Shown here piece after piece: positions 47,995-59,324 of a DNA stretch of 64,000 nucleotides. Source of the DNA: Ardenticatena maritima. Its GTDB lineage: Bacteria > Chloroflexota > Anaerolineae > Ardenticatenales > Ardenticatenaceae. Position numbers and translations under genes: made by a program. The stretch is from assembly GCF_001306175.1 (NCBI RefSeq), contig NZ_LGKN01000006.1, positions 124,001-188,000 of the forward strand, written 5' to 3'. Each line of letters begins with the position of its first letter. Within the stretch, counting starts at the first letter, position 1. The notes under the pieces are model-generated. The model worked only from the letters and a program-made list of their open reading frames with translations, was not told the DNA's origin and did not search any database.

Positions 47995-48011
47995 ACAACG
48001 CGCGCAATCGC

Positions 48012-48039
48012 TTGACACATTCCACATCTTCGCTAGAAT
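48012..48039 (+). promoter_or_regulatory. promoter of tRNA-Leu
   Basis: TTGACA (48012-48017) and TAGAAT (48034-48039), 16 bp apart, 20 bp before the tRNA 5' end. Confidence 0.75.
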
Positions 48040-48058
48040 AGCCGACGCAATGAGCCAA

Positions 48059-48144
48059 GCCCGCGTGGCGGAATTGGTATACGCAGCAGGTTGAGGGCCT
48101 GTGCCCGAAAGGGCGTGGGGGTTCGAGTCCCTCCGCGGGCACCA
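48059..48144 (+). tRNA. tRNA-Leu (anticodon GAG)
   Basis: Acceptor stem GCCCGCG pairs with CGCGGGC, followed by an encoded ACCA. The anticodon stem CAGG/CCTG encloses TTGAGGG, giving anticodon GAG (reads CTC and CTT). The long variable arm GCCCGAAAGGGC and the T-loop GTTCGAGTCC fit a class II leucine tRNA. Confidence 0.97.
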
Positions 48145-48150
48145 TCAGAA

Positions 48151-48183
48151 AAGCCACCATCAAAACGATGGTGGCTTTTTTCT
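48151..48183 (+). terminator. terminator of tRNA-Leu
   Basis: An 11-bp perfect stem (48151-48161 with 48167-48177) runs into TTTTTT. It ends the tRNA transcript just after the CCA. Confidence 0.9.
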
Positions 48184-48364
48184 TTCCTCGTCGGGGTGGC
48201 GTTCTGCATCACACAGAAGACCACCCCATGAGTGGGAACCCCGCCAAAGGCACCCACTGTTCAGAGTCATCCGCAACGTTTCTTCTTACGTGCCCACATT
48301 CAAGGTAAGATTGTGGGCGACGGCGTCTCAGAAAAACGAAACAAAATGCACACGAGGAGTCGCC

Positions 48365-48835
48365 ATGCACGACATCACCACGCTTGTTCACGAATTTGAA
48401 CAAATGGGCCAAGCCCTCAAAGCCATTCTCAACCAATTCGCGCCGGATGAAGAGATTTACCCCTCATGGACCCGTAAAGAGGTTCTGGCGCATTTTGCCG
48501 GCTGGTACGACGCCGCCGCAGCCGCACTCGACGCCCTGCTCAACGGTCGCCAGCCTGAGGTCGTCGCACCGCTGGGTCCCGATTATTACAACGCGCGCAC
48601 AGTGGAAGAGCGCGCCGATTTGCCCTACGAGCATGTGGTGCGCGAATGGCAGATGAACCGCGGGCAGTTCCTGGAACAGGTGCGCCGTTTGCCCGAAAGC
48701 CTGCTCACGCAACAGACCGTTTTCCCGTGGGGTGAAACGGGCACGGTGTACGACCTCATCGCCGGGCAACTCCACCACGAGCGCTACCATTATGATGAAT
48801 TCGTAGAGCGCTTGTCATCGCGCTCGCGGGCGTAA
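48365..48835 (+). CDS. DinB-like / ClbS-DfsB-type four-helix protein
   Basis: 156 residues. HDITTLVHEFEQMGQALKAIL and WTRKEVLAHFAGWYDAAAAALDALL resemble the DinB/mycothiol-dependent isomerase N-terminal fold. Candidate metal histidines are the one in AHFAGW and HHERYHYDEF near the end. Such proteins are thiol-dependent transferases or of unknown function. GAGGAG precedes the ATG at 48365; the longer open frame begins inside the tRNA and is rejected. Converges with galK. Confidence 0.8.
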   Translation: MHDITTLVHEFEQMGQALKAILNQFAPDEEIYPSWTRKEVLAHFAGWYDAAAAALDALLNGRQPEVVAPLGPDYYNARTVEERADLPYEHVVREWQMNRGQFLEQVRRLPESLLTQQTVFPWGETGTVYDLIAGQLHHERYHYDEFVERLSSRSRA

Positions 48836-48837
48836 TT

Positions 48838-51032
<2,195 letters not shown>

Positions 51033-51046
51033 TCAATCTGTTTGGT

Positions 51047-51084
51047 TGACAAAAGCAGCACAGCGCAGCCTCAGCCGCGCTGTG
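51047..51084 (-). terminator. probable terminator after the multi-pass membrane protein gene
   Basis: An 8-bp perfect stem (51059-51066 with 51077-51084) is followed on the minus strand by CTGCTTTTGTC, an imperfect T-run. Confidence 0.55.
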
Positions 51085-51104
51085 TCTCTATTCCGAAACG
51101 TCGC

Positions 51105-52049
51105 TCAGGCCGCGGGGGTCGCCGTTGCCGGCTTTCGCAACTCCTGAAATGCAAGCGTCCAGTATGTTTCCAGAAAGCCCTCGAAGGGCGCTTGCAAAAT
51201 GGCGCTCGCCAGCCAGAGCAGCAGCATACCCACCAGCGCCAACATGACCATCAACGCGATACTCTCAACAGCCATCCAGATGGCAATTCCCACAAAGAGC
51301 AATGGCAATCCTACAACAAACATGACCACGAGTTGCGCAACACCGCTGAGCAACCCAATGCCAAACGCTATCAAGAACAGCACCAACAAAGTCTTTACGT
51401 TGGTGAGCACCAGGTCCCATGCCACCTGCAAGCCCTCCAGTGCGCCCCACTTTTCAAGGACAATCGCCCGGCTGGCGAGATTGGAGAGCAGCGTAACGAT
51501 CGCGCTCACGATAAAGAGAGCAAGAAGCCCGATGAGGATGAATATGACTATGAAGATGACGCCTACTACGTCAATCCCTGCACTAAGTGACGCATCGGCG
51601 AAAACGAGCAAGCCACACAGCGGTAAGATGAAAAACAGGAGCGCGACCCCTACAACGCCCAGTCCCAACAAGAAATCCGCCAGAAAGAGACGCCAGGCAT
51701 CTTTTGACCATCCCAAGCGCAGGGCGGCCTTGAATGAGAGGTGTTCCCCCTGCTCGGCGTGCACAACAGTTTGAATAAACCCGACACGCGCCACATAGCG
51801 CACTACCGCCAACACAATCATGAGCAAAAAGGTTATACATACCGCCCCCACAATGAGCGCCAGAGACAGGTCGGGTATCTGAGAGGACTCCATCCATGGA
51901 GAGGCATTGTCAAATTGCCCCGACAAATCGGGAAGATTGAAATTCCCGAAACTTCGCCCTGACAACGCGAGCAAAAACGCCAGCCACCATAACGTGCGGT
52001 TGGTTTTGAAAATGTGCCACGAGCGGGAAAGCAACGCCTGGTATTGCAT
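51105..52049 (-). CDS. multi-pass membrane protein, function unknown
   Basis: 314 residues with about six membrane segments. Short opening region MQYQALLSRSWHIFKTNRTLWWL, then hydrophobic blocks at about 65-90, 120-148, 155-190, 215-245 and 250-285. The layout is like the glycerophosphodiesterase-membrane-domain/DUF7544-type proteins of archaea and Chloroflexota, but I cannot assign a function. It is flanked by its own terminator and lies apart from modA. Confidence 0.7.
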   Translation of the reverse strand: MQYQALLSRSWHIFKTNRTLWWLAFLLALSGRSFGNFNLPDLSGQFDNASPWMESSQIPDLSLALIVGAVCITFLLMIVLAVVRYVARVGFIQTVVHAEQGEHLSFKAALRLGWSKDAWRLFLADFLLGLGVVGVALLFFILPLCGLLVFADASLSAGIDVVGVIFIVIFILIGLLALFIVSAIVTLLSNLASRAIVLEKWGALEGLQVAWDLVLTNVKTLLVLFLIAFGIGLLSGVAQLVVMFVVGLPLLFVGIAIWMAVESIALMVMLALVGMLLLWLASAILQAPFEGFLETYWTLAFQELRKPATATPAA

Positions 52050-52147
52050 AAGACACTCCTTTCACAAGTGTCATTGTTTGTTTGAAACATCTGGGGGGAA
52101 TATACGCAATGCACACAGGCGCCGTTGCATGTGCGCGCTCAACCCAA

Positions 52148-52939
52148 TCAAGGCAATGTTTCATTGGGCAACAAGAAGCCATACCGCTTCATGATGGCGC
52201 GCCCCTCTTCGCTGTTGACGAAGGCGACAAAGTCAGCCGCTTCGCGCGGCATGCGGCTGGTGCGCACAATGCCCATCGCTTGATCAATGGGGGCGTGATA
52301 GGTTTCCGGAACGAGGACCCACTCTCCATCGGATGGAATCGCCAGCGAAAGCGCAATGATCGCCACATCAACGTTGCCCGTGGCGGCATACTGAAACGCC
52401 TGCCGCACGTTTTCGCCCAACACGAGTTTGGGTTGCACTGTTTCCCACACTCCGGCTCTCTGCAACGCCTCGCGCGCCGCCATACCATAGGGGGCGTGGT
52501 CGGGGTTGGCAATGGCGATGCGCCGAATGCGTGGGTCGGTCAAATCTTCCAGGCGCTCAATCGTCAATCCGTGCTCAGGCAGCGTCCAGAGCACCAACCT
52601 TCCCCGCGCGTAGAGCGTGATGCTGTCGGGGTCAATGATGCCCTTTTGGGCAAGGTCTTCCACATAGGCGATATTGGCGGCGGCGAACACATCCACAGGT
52701 GCGCCCTCTTCAATTTGCTGGGCAAGCAAACCGGTGGAGCCAAAATTGAAGACCACAGGCACACCCGTCTGGTCTGTAAAGGCGTTGCCAATTTCGTCAA
52801 ATGCTAACACCAGGTCGGACGCAGCGGAAACCGTCAACGCAGACGGCGGTTCCGCTTGGGGAGCACGACACGCCAAGAGCCAAAGAAGACCGACCAACGG
52901 CACAAGCCATTGTCGAAGCATGCGTCCACTGTGTGCCAT
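52148..52939 (-). CDS. modA: molybdate-binding lipoprotein ModA
   Basis: 263 residues. Lipobox LLAC24, then a periplasmic type II binding fold: LTVSAASDLVLAFDEIGNAF, FNFGSTGLLAQQIEEGAPVDVFAAAN, and IANPDHAPYGMAAREAL. The Ser in SAASD and the FGSTG loop are the oxyanion-binding elements. modB and modC do not follow, so the permease must be elsewhere or this is an orphan. A MoaD-MoaE gene 10 kb to the right shows the cell makes molybdenum cofactor. Confidence 0.9.
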   Translation of the reverse strand: MAHSGRMLRQWLVPLVGLLWLLACRAPQAEPPSALTVSAASDLVLAFDEIGNAFTDQTGVPVVFNFGSTGLLAQQIEEGAPVDVFAAANIAYVEDLAQKGIIDPDSITLYARGRLVLWTLPEHGLTIERLEDLTDPRIRRIAIANPDHAPYGMAAREALQRAGVWETVQPKLVLGENVRQAFQYAATGNVDVAIIALSLAIPSDGEWVLVPETYHAPIDQAMGIVRTSRMPREAADFVAFVNSEEGRAIMKRYGFLLPNETLP

Positions 52940-52970
52940 TGAAGATTCCCTCTCTCTATTTGCCGGGGGG

Positions 52971-52999
52971 ACTATACAAAGAGGCGCAGATTTTGACAA
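52971..52999 (-). promoter_or_regulatory. promoter of modA
   Basis: Minus strand TTGTCA (52999-52994) and TATAGT (52976-52971), 17 bp apart and about 31 bp before the ATG. The 303-bp gap 52940-53242 holds this promoter, the divergent S1 promoter and the S1 leader hairpin. Confidence 0.6.
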
Positions 53000-53034
53000 G
53001 GAAATCCCAGACATCATGTTTCAACCTGTTGCTG

Positions 53035-53062
53035 TTGACACAATGCCGACTTTCTCCATAAT
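53035..53062 (+). promoter_or_regulatory. strong promoter upstream of the S1-domain gene
   Basis: TTGACA (53035-53040) and CATAAT (53057-53062) with a 16-bp spacer. Predicted start of RNA near 53069, about 175 nt before the S1 ATG. Confidence 0.7.
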
Positions 53063-53141
53063 GAACAGCACCTTTCGCGAAGTAGACGCAATGTGTGAAT
53101 GAGTACGTCTATGCATGTCCAGGTCTCTGTTTTGTGAATAG

Positions 53142-53190
53142 CAAGCCAGTTCCCCCCAAGAATGCGTGTGGGAACTGGCTTGTTTTGTTC
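53142..53190 (+). terminator. intrinsic terminator in the S1 leader (attenuator or sRNA end)
   Basis: A 13-bp perfect stem (53142-53154 with 53170-53182), 15-nt loop, then TTTTGTT. It lies between the 53035 promoter and the S1 gene, with no plus-strand gene before it. Confidence 0.8.
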
Positions 53191-53242
53191 AAACAAACGT
53201 AGGGGCAGAGAAGTTGTATTGAGTGATAGAGGAGTTTGTCTC

Positions 53243-54262
53243 ATGTATCCAAATGTTCCGTGGGCACAACCAGCAGATGAAGAATACTGGCAAGCCATCG
53301 TGACCCAAGGCAAATGGGCGCCCGCCATCCCCTCGCGCGCTGAGGATGAGGCGGAGCGCCGATACGAACCCGTCGAAATTCCCGAAGAACTTTGGGAGCG
53401 CCTGGAAGAGATTTTTACCAATGGCGAAACGCTCGACCTGCCCGTAGTGGGCTACAACAAAGGCGGGCTTCTGGTGGAATGGGAAGACGTTCAGGGCTTC
53501 GTTCCCGCCTCGCAATTGCGCGACACCAACATCATCAGCGCCCCCGAAGCGCGCCAGGCGTATCTCGAAAGCCGCGTTGGTGAAACATTGCGCCTCAAAA
53601 TTATCGAACTCGACCGCGCGCAAAACCGCATCATTTTCAGCGAACGCGCAACCCAATGGGAAGGGCGTTGCCCTGATGACATCATCGAAACAGTGCAACC
53701 CGGCGACATCCGCCGTGGCATCGTCAGCAACGTGACGCATTTCGGTGTTTTCGTGGACCTGGGCGGCATTGACGGTCTCATTCACGTTTCGGAATTGTCG
53801 TGGCAACGTGTCAGCCACCCGCGCGACCTGCTGGCGCCCGGCGATGAAGTCGAAGTCTATGTGGTTGAAGTGGACCGCCCACGCCGCCGCATTGCCCTGA
53901 GCCTGAAACAGTTGCAACCCAACCCCTGGCTGAAAGTCGCGGAGCGCTACGAAGAAGGCGATATTGTCGAAGTCGAAATTACAAACGTGGTTGATTTTGG
54001 CGCGTTCGCGCGGCTGGATGAAGGCGTCGAAGGGTTGATTCATATCTCCGAACTGGGGAACGGCGACGTCAACCCGCGCATGGTCTTGCATGAAGGGCAA
54101 CGCATCCGCGCCCGCATCATGAGCATTGACCCCGAACAACAACGCATTGGCTTGACCTTGCGCGAGACGGGCGAATACGAATACAATGAAGAAGCATCTG
54201 GAGACGGGGTCAATTACTCAGCGGATATGACTGAATACGATGAATCGCCGGGCACGTTCTAA
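53243..54262 (+). CDS. S1 RNA-binding domain protein (three S1 repeats)
   Basis: 339 residues with S1 domains at about 45-118, 150-222 and 236-306. The second and third are canonical (THFGVFVDLGGIDGLIHVSELSW and VDFGAFARLDEGVEGLIHISELG); the first is more divergent (YNKGGLLVEWEDVQGFVPASQL). It resembles a shortened ribosomal protein S1 (RpsA-like), so it probably binds mRNA at the ribosome. GAGGAG precedes the ATG at 53243. Its 3' end overlaps ftsK by 23 bp. The leader terminator suggests attenuation or autoregulation. Confidence 0.9.
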   Translation: MYPNVPWAQPADEEYWQAIVTQGKWAPAIPSRAEDEAERRYEPVEIPEELWERLEEIFTNGETLDLPVVGYNKGGLLVEWEDVQGFVPASQLRDTNIISAPEARQAYLESRVGETLRLKIIELDRAQNRIIFSERATQWEGRCPDDIIETVQPGDIRRGIVSNVTHFGVFVDLGGIDGLIHVSELSWQRVSHPRDLLAPGDEVEVYVVEVDRPRRRIALSLKQLQPNPWLKVAERYEEGDIVEVEITNVVDFGAFARLDEGVEGLIHISELGNGDVNPRMVLHEGQRIRARIMSIDPEQQRIGLTLRETGEYEYNEEASGDGVNYSADMTEYDESPGTF

Positions 54263-56498
54263 ATCGAAACAGCCAGAGGAGACGCGGCGCACCCTGGTTG
54301 CCGCCGACGTCGCCGGTGTTTTGCTGATTGCAGGCGGTTTATTCACGGCACTGGCACTCTGGCGCGATTCAGGGCTTGTCCTCGGTTGGTATGGTCAAGA
54401 GGTGCGCCTGCTCTTTGGAACAGGCGCGCCTCTTTTTGCATTGGCGCTCATCCTCGCCGGCTGGTTTCTCTTCGCCCAACCGAACGACCGTCCGATCGAC
54501 ATCCAGGTCTGGCAGCGTTTGCTGGGCGGCGAGATGCTGTTGGTGCTCCTGCTGGCACTTTGGCATGGCATCCGCGCCACCAACCCATTGCAAACCGACG
54601 ACCTACCGGCGGGCGTCATCGGCTGGCTGGTTTTCTCGGCGCCTGCGACGCTCATCGGCGTACCCGCCACGCTGCTGCTCTACGCCCTGCTGGCGCTGCT
54701 GCTCCTGCTTCACCTCCTTCCACTCGAAACCGAAGACGTGCAAGCCCGCTTGCAAGCGTGGCGCACTGCTCTGCGCGAAACCGCACAACGCTGGCGCACC
54801 CCGCCACAGCCGATTACCGTTCCACCTGCGCCCATAGAGACTCCGGCCACACCACCCACACCCAACGACGCCGAAGCGCCGTCTCAACCTACCAAACCGA
54901 CCCGCAAGAACAAAGCCCAACGCCCTGCACCACAGGAAGAAGCCGACGACGTGCCCCCGCTGCGAACCCGTCGCCCCCACCCGCGCGACCTGCCCCCCCT
55001 GGACCTGCTCCATGACGGCGAGGACATGGGCGTGGACATGGCGGCCGCACGGGCACGCGCCCGCCTGATCGAAGAAACCCTGGCGGCGTTCGGCGTGCCG
55101 GCGCAAGTGGTGCAAATCAACCCCGGTCCCACCGTGACCCAATTCGGCATCAAGCCCGGCTTCATCGAACGCCGTCTCGCCGATGGGACAGTCAAGCGCA
55201 CCAAAGTGCGCGTCAGCAAAATCACATCGCTGGCGGACGACCTGGCGCTGGCGCTTTCTGCCAAAAGCATCCGTGTTGAAGCGCCTGTGCCGGGACGCCC
55301 CTATGTGGGCATCGAAGTGCCCAACAGCGAAGCCAACCTGGTCTCGCTGAAAGGCATTCTCACCAGCGAAGAATTCACCCAAAGCAACGCCGAAATCCCC
55401 TTTGCGTTGGGGCGCGACGTGAGCGGCAACCCCGTTGTCGCCGACCTCACCAAAATGCCCCACCTGCTCATCGCCGGCGCGACAGGGAGCGGGAAATCGG
55501 TCTGTATCAACGCCATCATCGCCTGCCTGCTCTTCAACTTCACCCCCGACGACCTGCGGCTCTTGCTCGTGGACCCCAAAATGGTGGAACTGATTCCCTA
55601 CAACGGCATTCCACACCTCATCTCACCAGTGTTGACGGACGTGGAAAAAGTCGTGGGGGCGTTGCGTTGGGCGCTGGCGGAAATGGACCGGCGCTACAAA
55701 CTCTTCTCCCAACGGGGCAAACGCAACCTGCAAGCCTACAACGCATGGGCGGAACGGGCGGGCGAAGAAACACTGCCGTATCTGGTCATCATCATTGACG
55801 AATTAGCCGACTTGATGATGGTCGCGCCGGATGAAGTCGAGCGCATGATTTGCCGCCTGGCGCAAATGGCGCGCGCCACCGGTATTCACCTCATCATCGC
55901 CACCCAGCGCCCCAGCGTGGACGTAGTGACGGGGCTTATCAAAGCCAACTTCCCGGCGCGTATCGCGTTCGCCGTCGCCAGCAGCATTGACAGCCGTGTC
56001 ATCCTGGACGCTCCCGGCGCCGAAACCCTGCTCGGTCGGGGCGATATGCTCTTCATGGCGCCCGATTCCAGCAAACTGCAACGCTTGCAAGGCGCTTTTA
56101 TCAGCGATGAAGAAATCAACGCGCTGGTCACCTGGTGGCGCACGCATGTGCCGCAAGAAACCATTGCACAACCCGAAGTCTCATGGGATGAGTTTCTTGC
56201 GGACAGCGAGATGGTTGAAGAAGATGAATTGCTCCCCACGGCGATTGACCTCGTGCAAGAGTACGAATGGGTTTCAACCTCTTTCCTGCAACGCAAACTG
56301 CGCATCGGCTACAACCGCGCCGCCCGCCTGATGGACCTGCTGGAAGAGCGCGGCATTGTTGGTCCACCGGACGACAAAAACCGGGGCAGTCGCCCCGTGC
56401 TGCGTGGGCGTTCGGTGGACGATGAGTTTGACGATGAGGACGATATCGTTTACGAAGACGACGAGGATTTTGCCCAACCCGATTGGGACGATTTTTAG
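54240..56498 (+). CDS. ftsK: DNA translocase FtsK/SpoIIIE
   Basis: 752 residues. About four membrane helices (20-40, 58-78, 95-112 and 122-160) are followed by a Pro-rich linker, the alpha domain and a RecA-like beta domain with Walker A G413-ATGSGKS and Walker B YLVIIIDELADL. The C-terminal winged-helix gamma domain (about 660-722) reads directing sequences. It pumps chromosomal DNA at the division septum. The acidic tail (DEFDDEDDIVYEDDEDF) is unusual. The ATG lies inside the S1 gene. Confidence 0.95.
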   Translation: MNRRARSKSKQPEETRRTLVAADVAGVLLIAGGLFTALALWRDSGLVLGWYGQEVRLLFGTGAPLFALALILAGWFLFAQPNDRPIDIQVWQRLLGGEMLLVLLLALWHGIRATNPLQTDDLPAGVIGWLVFSAPATLIGVPATLLLYALLALLLLLHLLPLETEDVQARLQAWRTALRETAQRWRTPPQPITVPPAPIETPATPPTPNDAEAPSQPTKPTRKNKAQRPAPQEEADDVPPLRTRRPHPRDLPPLDLLHDGEDMGVDMAAARARARLIEETLAAFGVPAQVVQINPGPTVTQFGIKPGFIERRLADGTVKRTKVRVSKITSLADDLALALSAKSIRVEAPVPGRPYVGIEVPNSEANLVSLKGILTSEEFTQSNAEIPFALGRDVSGNPVVADLTKMPHLLIAGATGSGKSVCINAIIACLLFNFTPDDLRLLLVDPKMVELIPYNGIPHLISPVLTDVEKVVGALRWALAEMDRRYKLFSQRGKRNLQAYNAWAERAGEETLPYLVIIIDELADLMMVAPDEVERMICRLAQMARATGIHLIIATQRPSVDVVTGLIKANFPARIAFAVASSIDSRVILDAPGAETLLGRGDMLFMAPDSSKLQRLQGAFISDEEINALVTWWRTHVPQETIAQPEVSWDEFLADSEMVEEDELLPTAIDLVQEYEWVSTSFLQRKLRIGYNRAARLMDLLEERGIVGPPDDKNRGSRPVLRGRSVDDEFDDEDDIVYEDDEDFAQPDWDDF

Positions 56499-56540
56499 TC
56501 TGCGCACGCTCAGCATCAAAAAAGACCTGGGAGATTGTAC

Positions 56541-56924
56541 GTGAAGACCCTGCGCACCTTTGCCGCTTTTGTTGCGTTTGTGCTGATGCTGACCGCATGC
56601 GGCGGGGGAACAACCACCCCTCCAACCCCCACACTCGACCCGGTTGCCGCACGCGGCAAACGCATTTTCTCGCAACACTGCGCCGCTTGCCATTCCCTTT
56701 CCCCCGATACCATCATCGTGGGACCTTCGTTGGCGGGCATCGCCACCCGCGCGGCGGAGCGTGTACCAGGTATGGACGCCCGCACCTACATCGAGCAATC
56801 CATCCTCAAACCAGACGCCTACATCGTTGAAGGGTTCCCCAACGCCATGCCGAACGAATTTGGCAAGAAATTGAGCGGCGAAGAATTGGACGCGCTGGTG
56901 CATTTTCTGCTCACACTGCAATAG
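56541..56924 (+). CDS. lipoprotein c-type cytochrome
   Basis: 127 residues. Lipobox MLTAC20, short linker, then a class I cytochrome c with C47-AA-C50-H51 and a likely axial Met in NAMPNEF. Single heme, outer membrane face. I use GTG at 56541 (GGGAG at 7 bp), two codons after an alternative TTG. It is 63 bp upstream of the di-heme peroxidase fusion and is a plausible electron donor to it. Confidence 0.88.
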   Translation: MKTLRTFAAFVAFVLMLTACGGGTTTPPTPTLDPVAARGKRIFSQHCAACHSLSPDTIIVGPSLAGIATRAAERVPGMDARTYIEQSILKPDAYIVEGFPNAMPNEFGKKLSGEELDALVHFLLTLQ

Positions 56925-56987
56925 GGTATCGCGGCGGTCGGGAAGGTCGCCGACAGTCAAAAGGTTCAAGCGGCAAGGAGGCCTTTC

Positions 56988-59267
56988 ATGCAACGCGTGC
57001 GCACCTGGTTGATACGGTTGGGCGTTGGCGTACTTGTTCTCATACTCGGCTACTGCGGCACCACGGCACTGATGCCTGTCCCGCACGACCCCGTGCCGGA
57101 GGTGACCGGTGCCGGCGCCAGCAGTGTCGAACCTTCGTTCAGCGGCTTGCAACGCGAATTCCCCCCACTCAACGAACCACCCGACAACCCCACCACGCCA
57201 GAAAAAGCCGCGTTAGGGCGACTGCTCTTTTTCGACCCCATCCTCTCCGCCAACAATGACATCTCTTGCGCCACGTGCCACCATCCCGATTACGGCTTTG
57301 CGGACGGTTTGCCGCGCGCCATCGGCGCCGGCGGAAGCGGCGTGGGACCGAACCGCACAGGCGGCGTTGAATTGGCACGCAACACCCCCACGCTCTGGAA
57401 CGTCGGGTATGCGACCTCGTTATTCTGGGATGGGCGCAGCGCCTCGCTGGAAGAAGAACTCTTCGTGCCGCTCACCCACCCCGACGAAATGGGCGTTGAC
57501 GATCCCCAAGCCCTGGTTGACGAACTGCGCGCCATCCCTGAGTATGTCGAATTGTTCGACCAAGCCTTTGGCGGCGGTGAAAGTGCGGTTTCGGTGGAAA
57601 ACATCCAGCGCGCCATTGCCGCCTTCGAGCGCACACTCATCAGCAACATGAGCCCCTTCGACCGCTACGCCGCGGGCGACGTCAACGCCCTCACGCCACA
57701 GCAACGCCGCGGGCTCAACCTGTTCCGCTCGGCGGCGACACGTTGCTTTGAATGCCACATCGCCCCCACCTTCGCCAGCGACACCTTCCGCATCATCGGC
57801 GTGCCCGACGCCCCCGGTCTGCCCCACGACCCCGGACGCGCCGGCGTCACCCCCGATGGGCAAGATGGGGCGTTCAAAGTGCCCACCCTGCGCAACATCG
57901 CGCTCACAGCCCCCTACATGCACAACGGCGTCTTCCAAACGCTGGAAGAGGTGATTGATTTTTACGCGCAAGGCGGCGGGCGGGCGCATGGCGTTGAAAA
58001 TGTGGACCCCTTCGTGCAAGGGTTCGACCTGACCGAGCAAGAAAAAGCCGACCTGGTCGCTTTTCTCTACGCGCTGACGGATGAATCGAACATGCCGCCG
58101 ATTCCCCAGGAAGTGCCCAGCGGCTTGCCTGTGGTGCCGCGTCTGGACAATCCGGCGCGCGACCTTGTCGCCCAATTCAACGCCAAAGAGCCGCCGAATC
58201 GTGTGGAAAGTGGTGTGCCGCGCATTTTGCGCGTCGAGCCGGGTGAAACCATCCAGGCGGCGGTTGACCGCGCACGCCCCGGCGACACGATCGAAGTGCC
58301 GTATGGCGTATACCATGAGCGCGTTGTCATTGACATGAGCGACATCTCCCTCATCGGCGTTCCCAACGAGAGCGGCGAATGGCCTGTGCTGGATGGGCAA
58401 GGGAAACTGGCGGATGGCGTGATTGCCAGCGGCAACAACTTTGAGATGGCGTTCTTCCAGGTGAAGAACTACACGGACAATGGCGTGCTGGTGGAAGGTG
58501 TGCGTGGTGTTCACCTGCACGACCTCTACGTCGAAAAAACCGGCACCTACGGCGTCTATCCGGTACACAGCACCGACGTGCTGATTGAGCGGGTGGAAGC
58601 CACCGGCGTGGATGACGCGGGCATTTACGCGGGGCAATGCGAGAACGTGGTTGTGCGCGACAGTGTAGCGTACGGCAACGTGATTGGCATCGAAATCGAA
58701 AACACAGACGGCTTTGAAATGTACAACAATCACGTGTACGACAACTCTGTGGGGTTGTTTGTGGATTTGCTCCCACAACTCACGTCCAAAGTGGCGCGCA
58801 ATGGCAAGGTGTACAACAACATCTCCGAGCGCAACAACACGCCCAATTTTGCCCCTGCGGGGTCAACGGCTTCGCTTGCGCCCGCCGGCACGGGGTTGCT
58901 CGTGCTCGCCGCCGACTATACCGAAATCTTCGACAACGTCATTCGCGACAATCAGAGTGTGGGGATTGCCATCGTCAACCTGGCGTTGGGCTTCGACGAA
59001 AACGAAATTGACGTTGGTCCCAACCCTGAGTTCAACTGGGTGCATGACAACGAGTTGGTGAACAACGGCTACGACCCCGTGCCGGAAGTGACCTCGGTGG
59101 GGCTTCCCGGAGCAGACATCATTTGGGACGGCTCGGGCGACGGCAACCGCTTCGACCAACCGGGGGCGAGCAGTTTCCCGCCGCTGCTTCCATCCAGCAG
59201 TTGGCCGGAGCCACTGTATCGTTCGTACTGGCACACACTCAACATCATCAAGAAGTTGCTCATGTGA
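56988..59267 (+). CDS. fusion of MauG/di-heme cytochrome c peroxidase with parallel beta-helix domain
   Basis: 759 residues. A membrane anchor (about 8-26) is followed by a di-heme peroxidase module (about 55-365) with heme sites C94-AT-C97-H98 and C253-FE-C256-H257 and PYMHNG near 308. From about 415 to 700 runs a right-handed beta-helix, starting EPGETIQAAVDRARPGDTIEVPYGVYHERVVI and containing repeated NVVVRDSVAYGNVIGIEIEN-like turns. In other bacteria the beta-helix and the cytochrome are usually separate neighbouring genes; here they are one chain. Role may be oxidation of a surface substrate, but it is unproven. Confidence 0.9.
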   Translation: MQRVRTWLIRLGVGVLVLILGYCGTTALMPVPHDPVPEVTGAGASSVEPSFSGLQREFPPLNEPPDNPTTPEKAALGRLLFFDPILSANNDISCATCHHPDYGFADGLPRAIGAGGSGVGPNRTGGVELARNTPTLWNVGYATSLFWDGRSASLEEELFVPLTHPDEMGVDDPQALVDELRAIPEYVELFDQAFGGGESAVSVENIQRAIAAFERTLISNMSPFDRYAAGDVNALTPQQRRGLNLFRSAATRCFECHIAPTFASDTFRIIGVPDAPGLPHDPGRAGVTPDGQDGAFKVPTLRNIALTAPYMHNGVFQTLEEVIDFYAQGGGRAHGVENVDPFVQGFDLTEQEKADLVAFLYALTDESNMPPIPQEVPSGLPVVPRLDNPARDLVAQFNAKEPPNRVESGVPRILRVEPGETIQAAVDRARPGDTIEVPYGVYHERVVIDMSDISLIGVPNESGEWPVLDGQGKLADGVIASGNNFEMAFFQVKNYTDNGVLVEGVRGVHLHDLYVEKTGTYGVYPVHSTDVLIERVEATGVDDAGIYAGQCENVVVRDSVAYGNVIGIEIENTDGFEMYNNHVYDNSVGLFVDLLPQLTSKVARNGKVYNNISERNNTPNFAPAGSTASLAPAGTGLLVLAADYTEIFDNVIRDNQSVGIAIVNLALGFDENEIDVGPNPEFNWVHDNELVNNGYDPVPEVTSVGLPGADIIWDGSGDGNRFDQPGASSFPPLLPSSSWPEPLYRSYWHTLNIIKKLLM

Positions 59268-59291
59268 ACGTGAGCATGCCCACACAAGCAC

Positions 59292-59320
59292 AACGGGGCG
59301 GTTGACACCGCCCCGTTTTT
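59292..59320 (+). terminator. terminator after the peroxidase fusion
   Basis: A 10-bp perfect stem (59292-59301 with 59308-59317) with T5. It lies between the converging peroxidase and DsrE-like genes. Confidence 0.9.
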
Positions 59321-59324
59321 GCGT

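Noticed and set aside
48101-48364. N-terminal extension of the DinB-like protein
   Set aside because: The extra frame runs through the tRNA-Leu 3' half and its terminator; a good ribosome site precedes the ATG at 48365.
59302-59307. TTGACA as a -35 box
   Set aside because: It is the loop of the terminator at 59292-59320 and has no -10 at the right distance.
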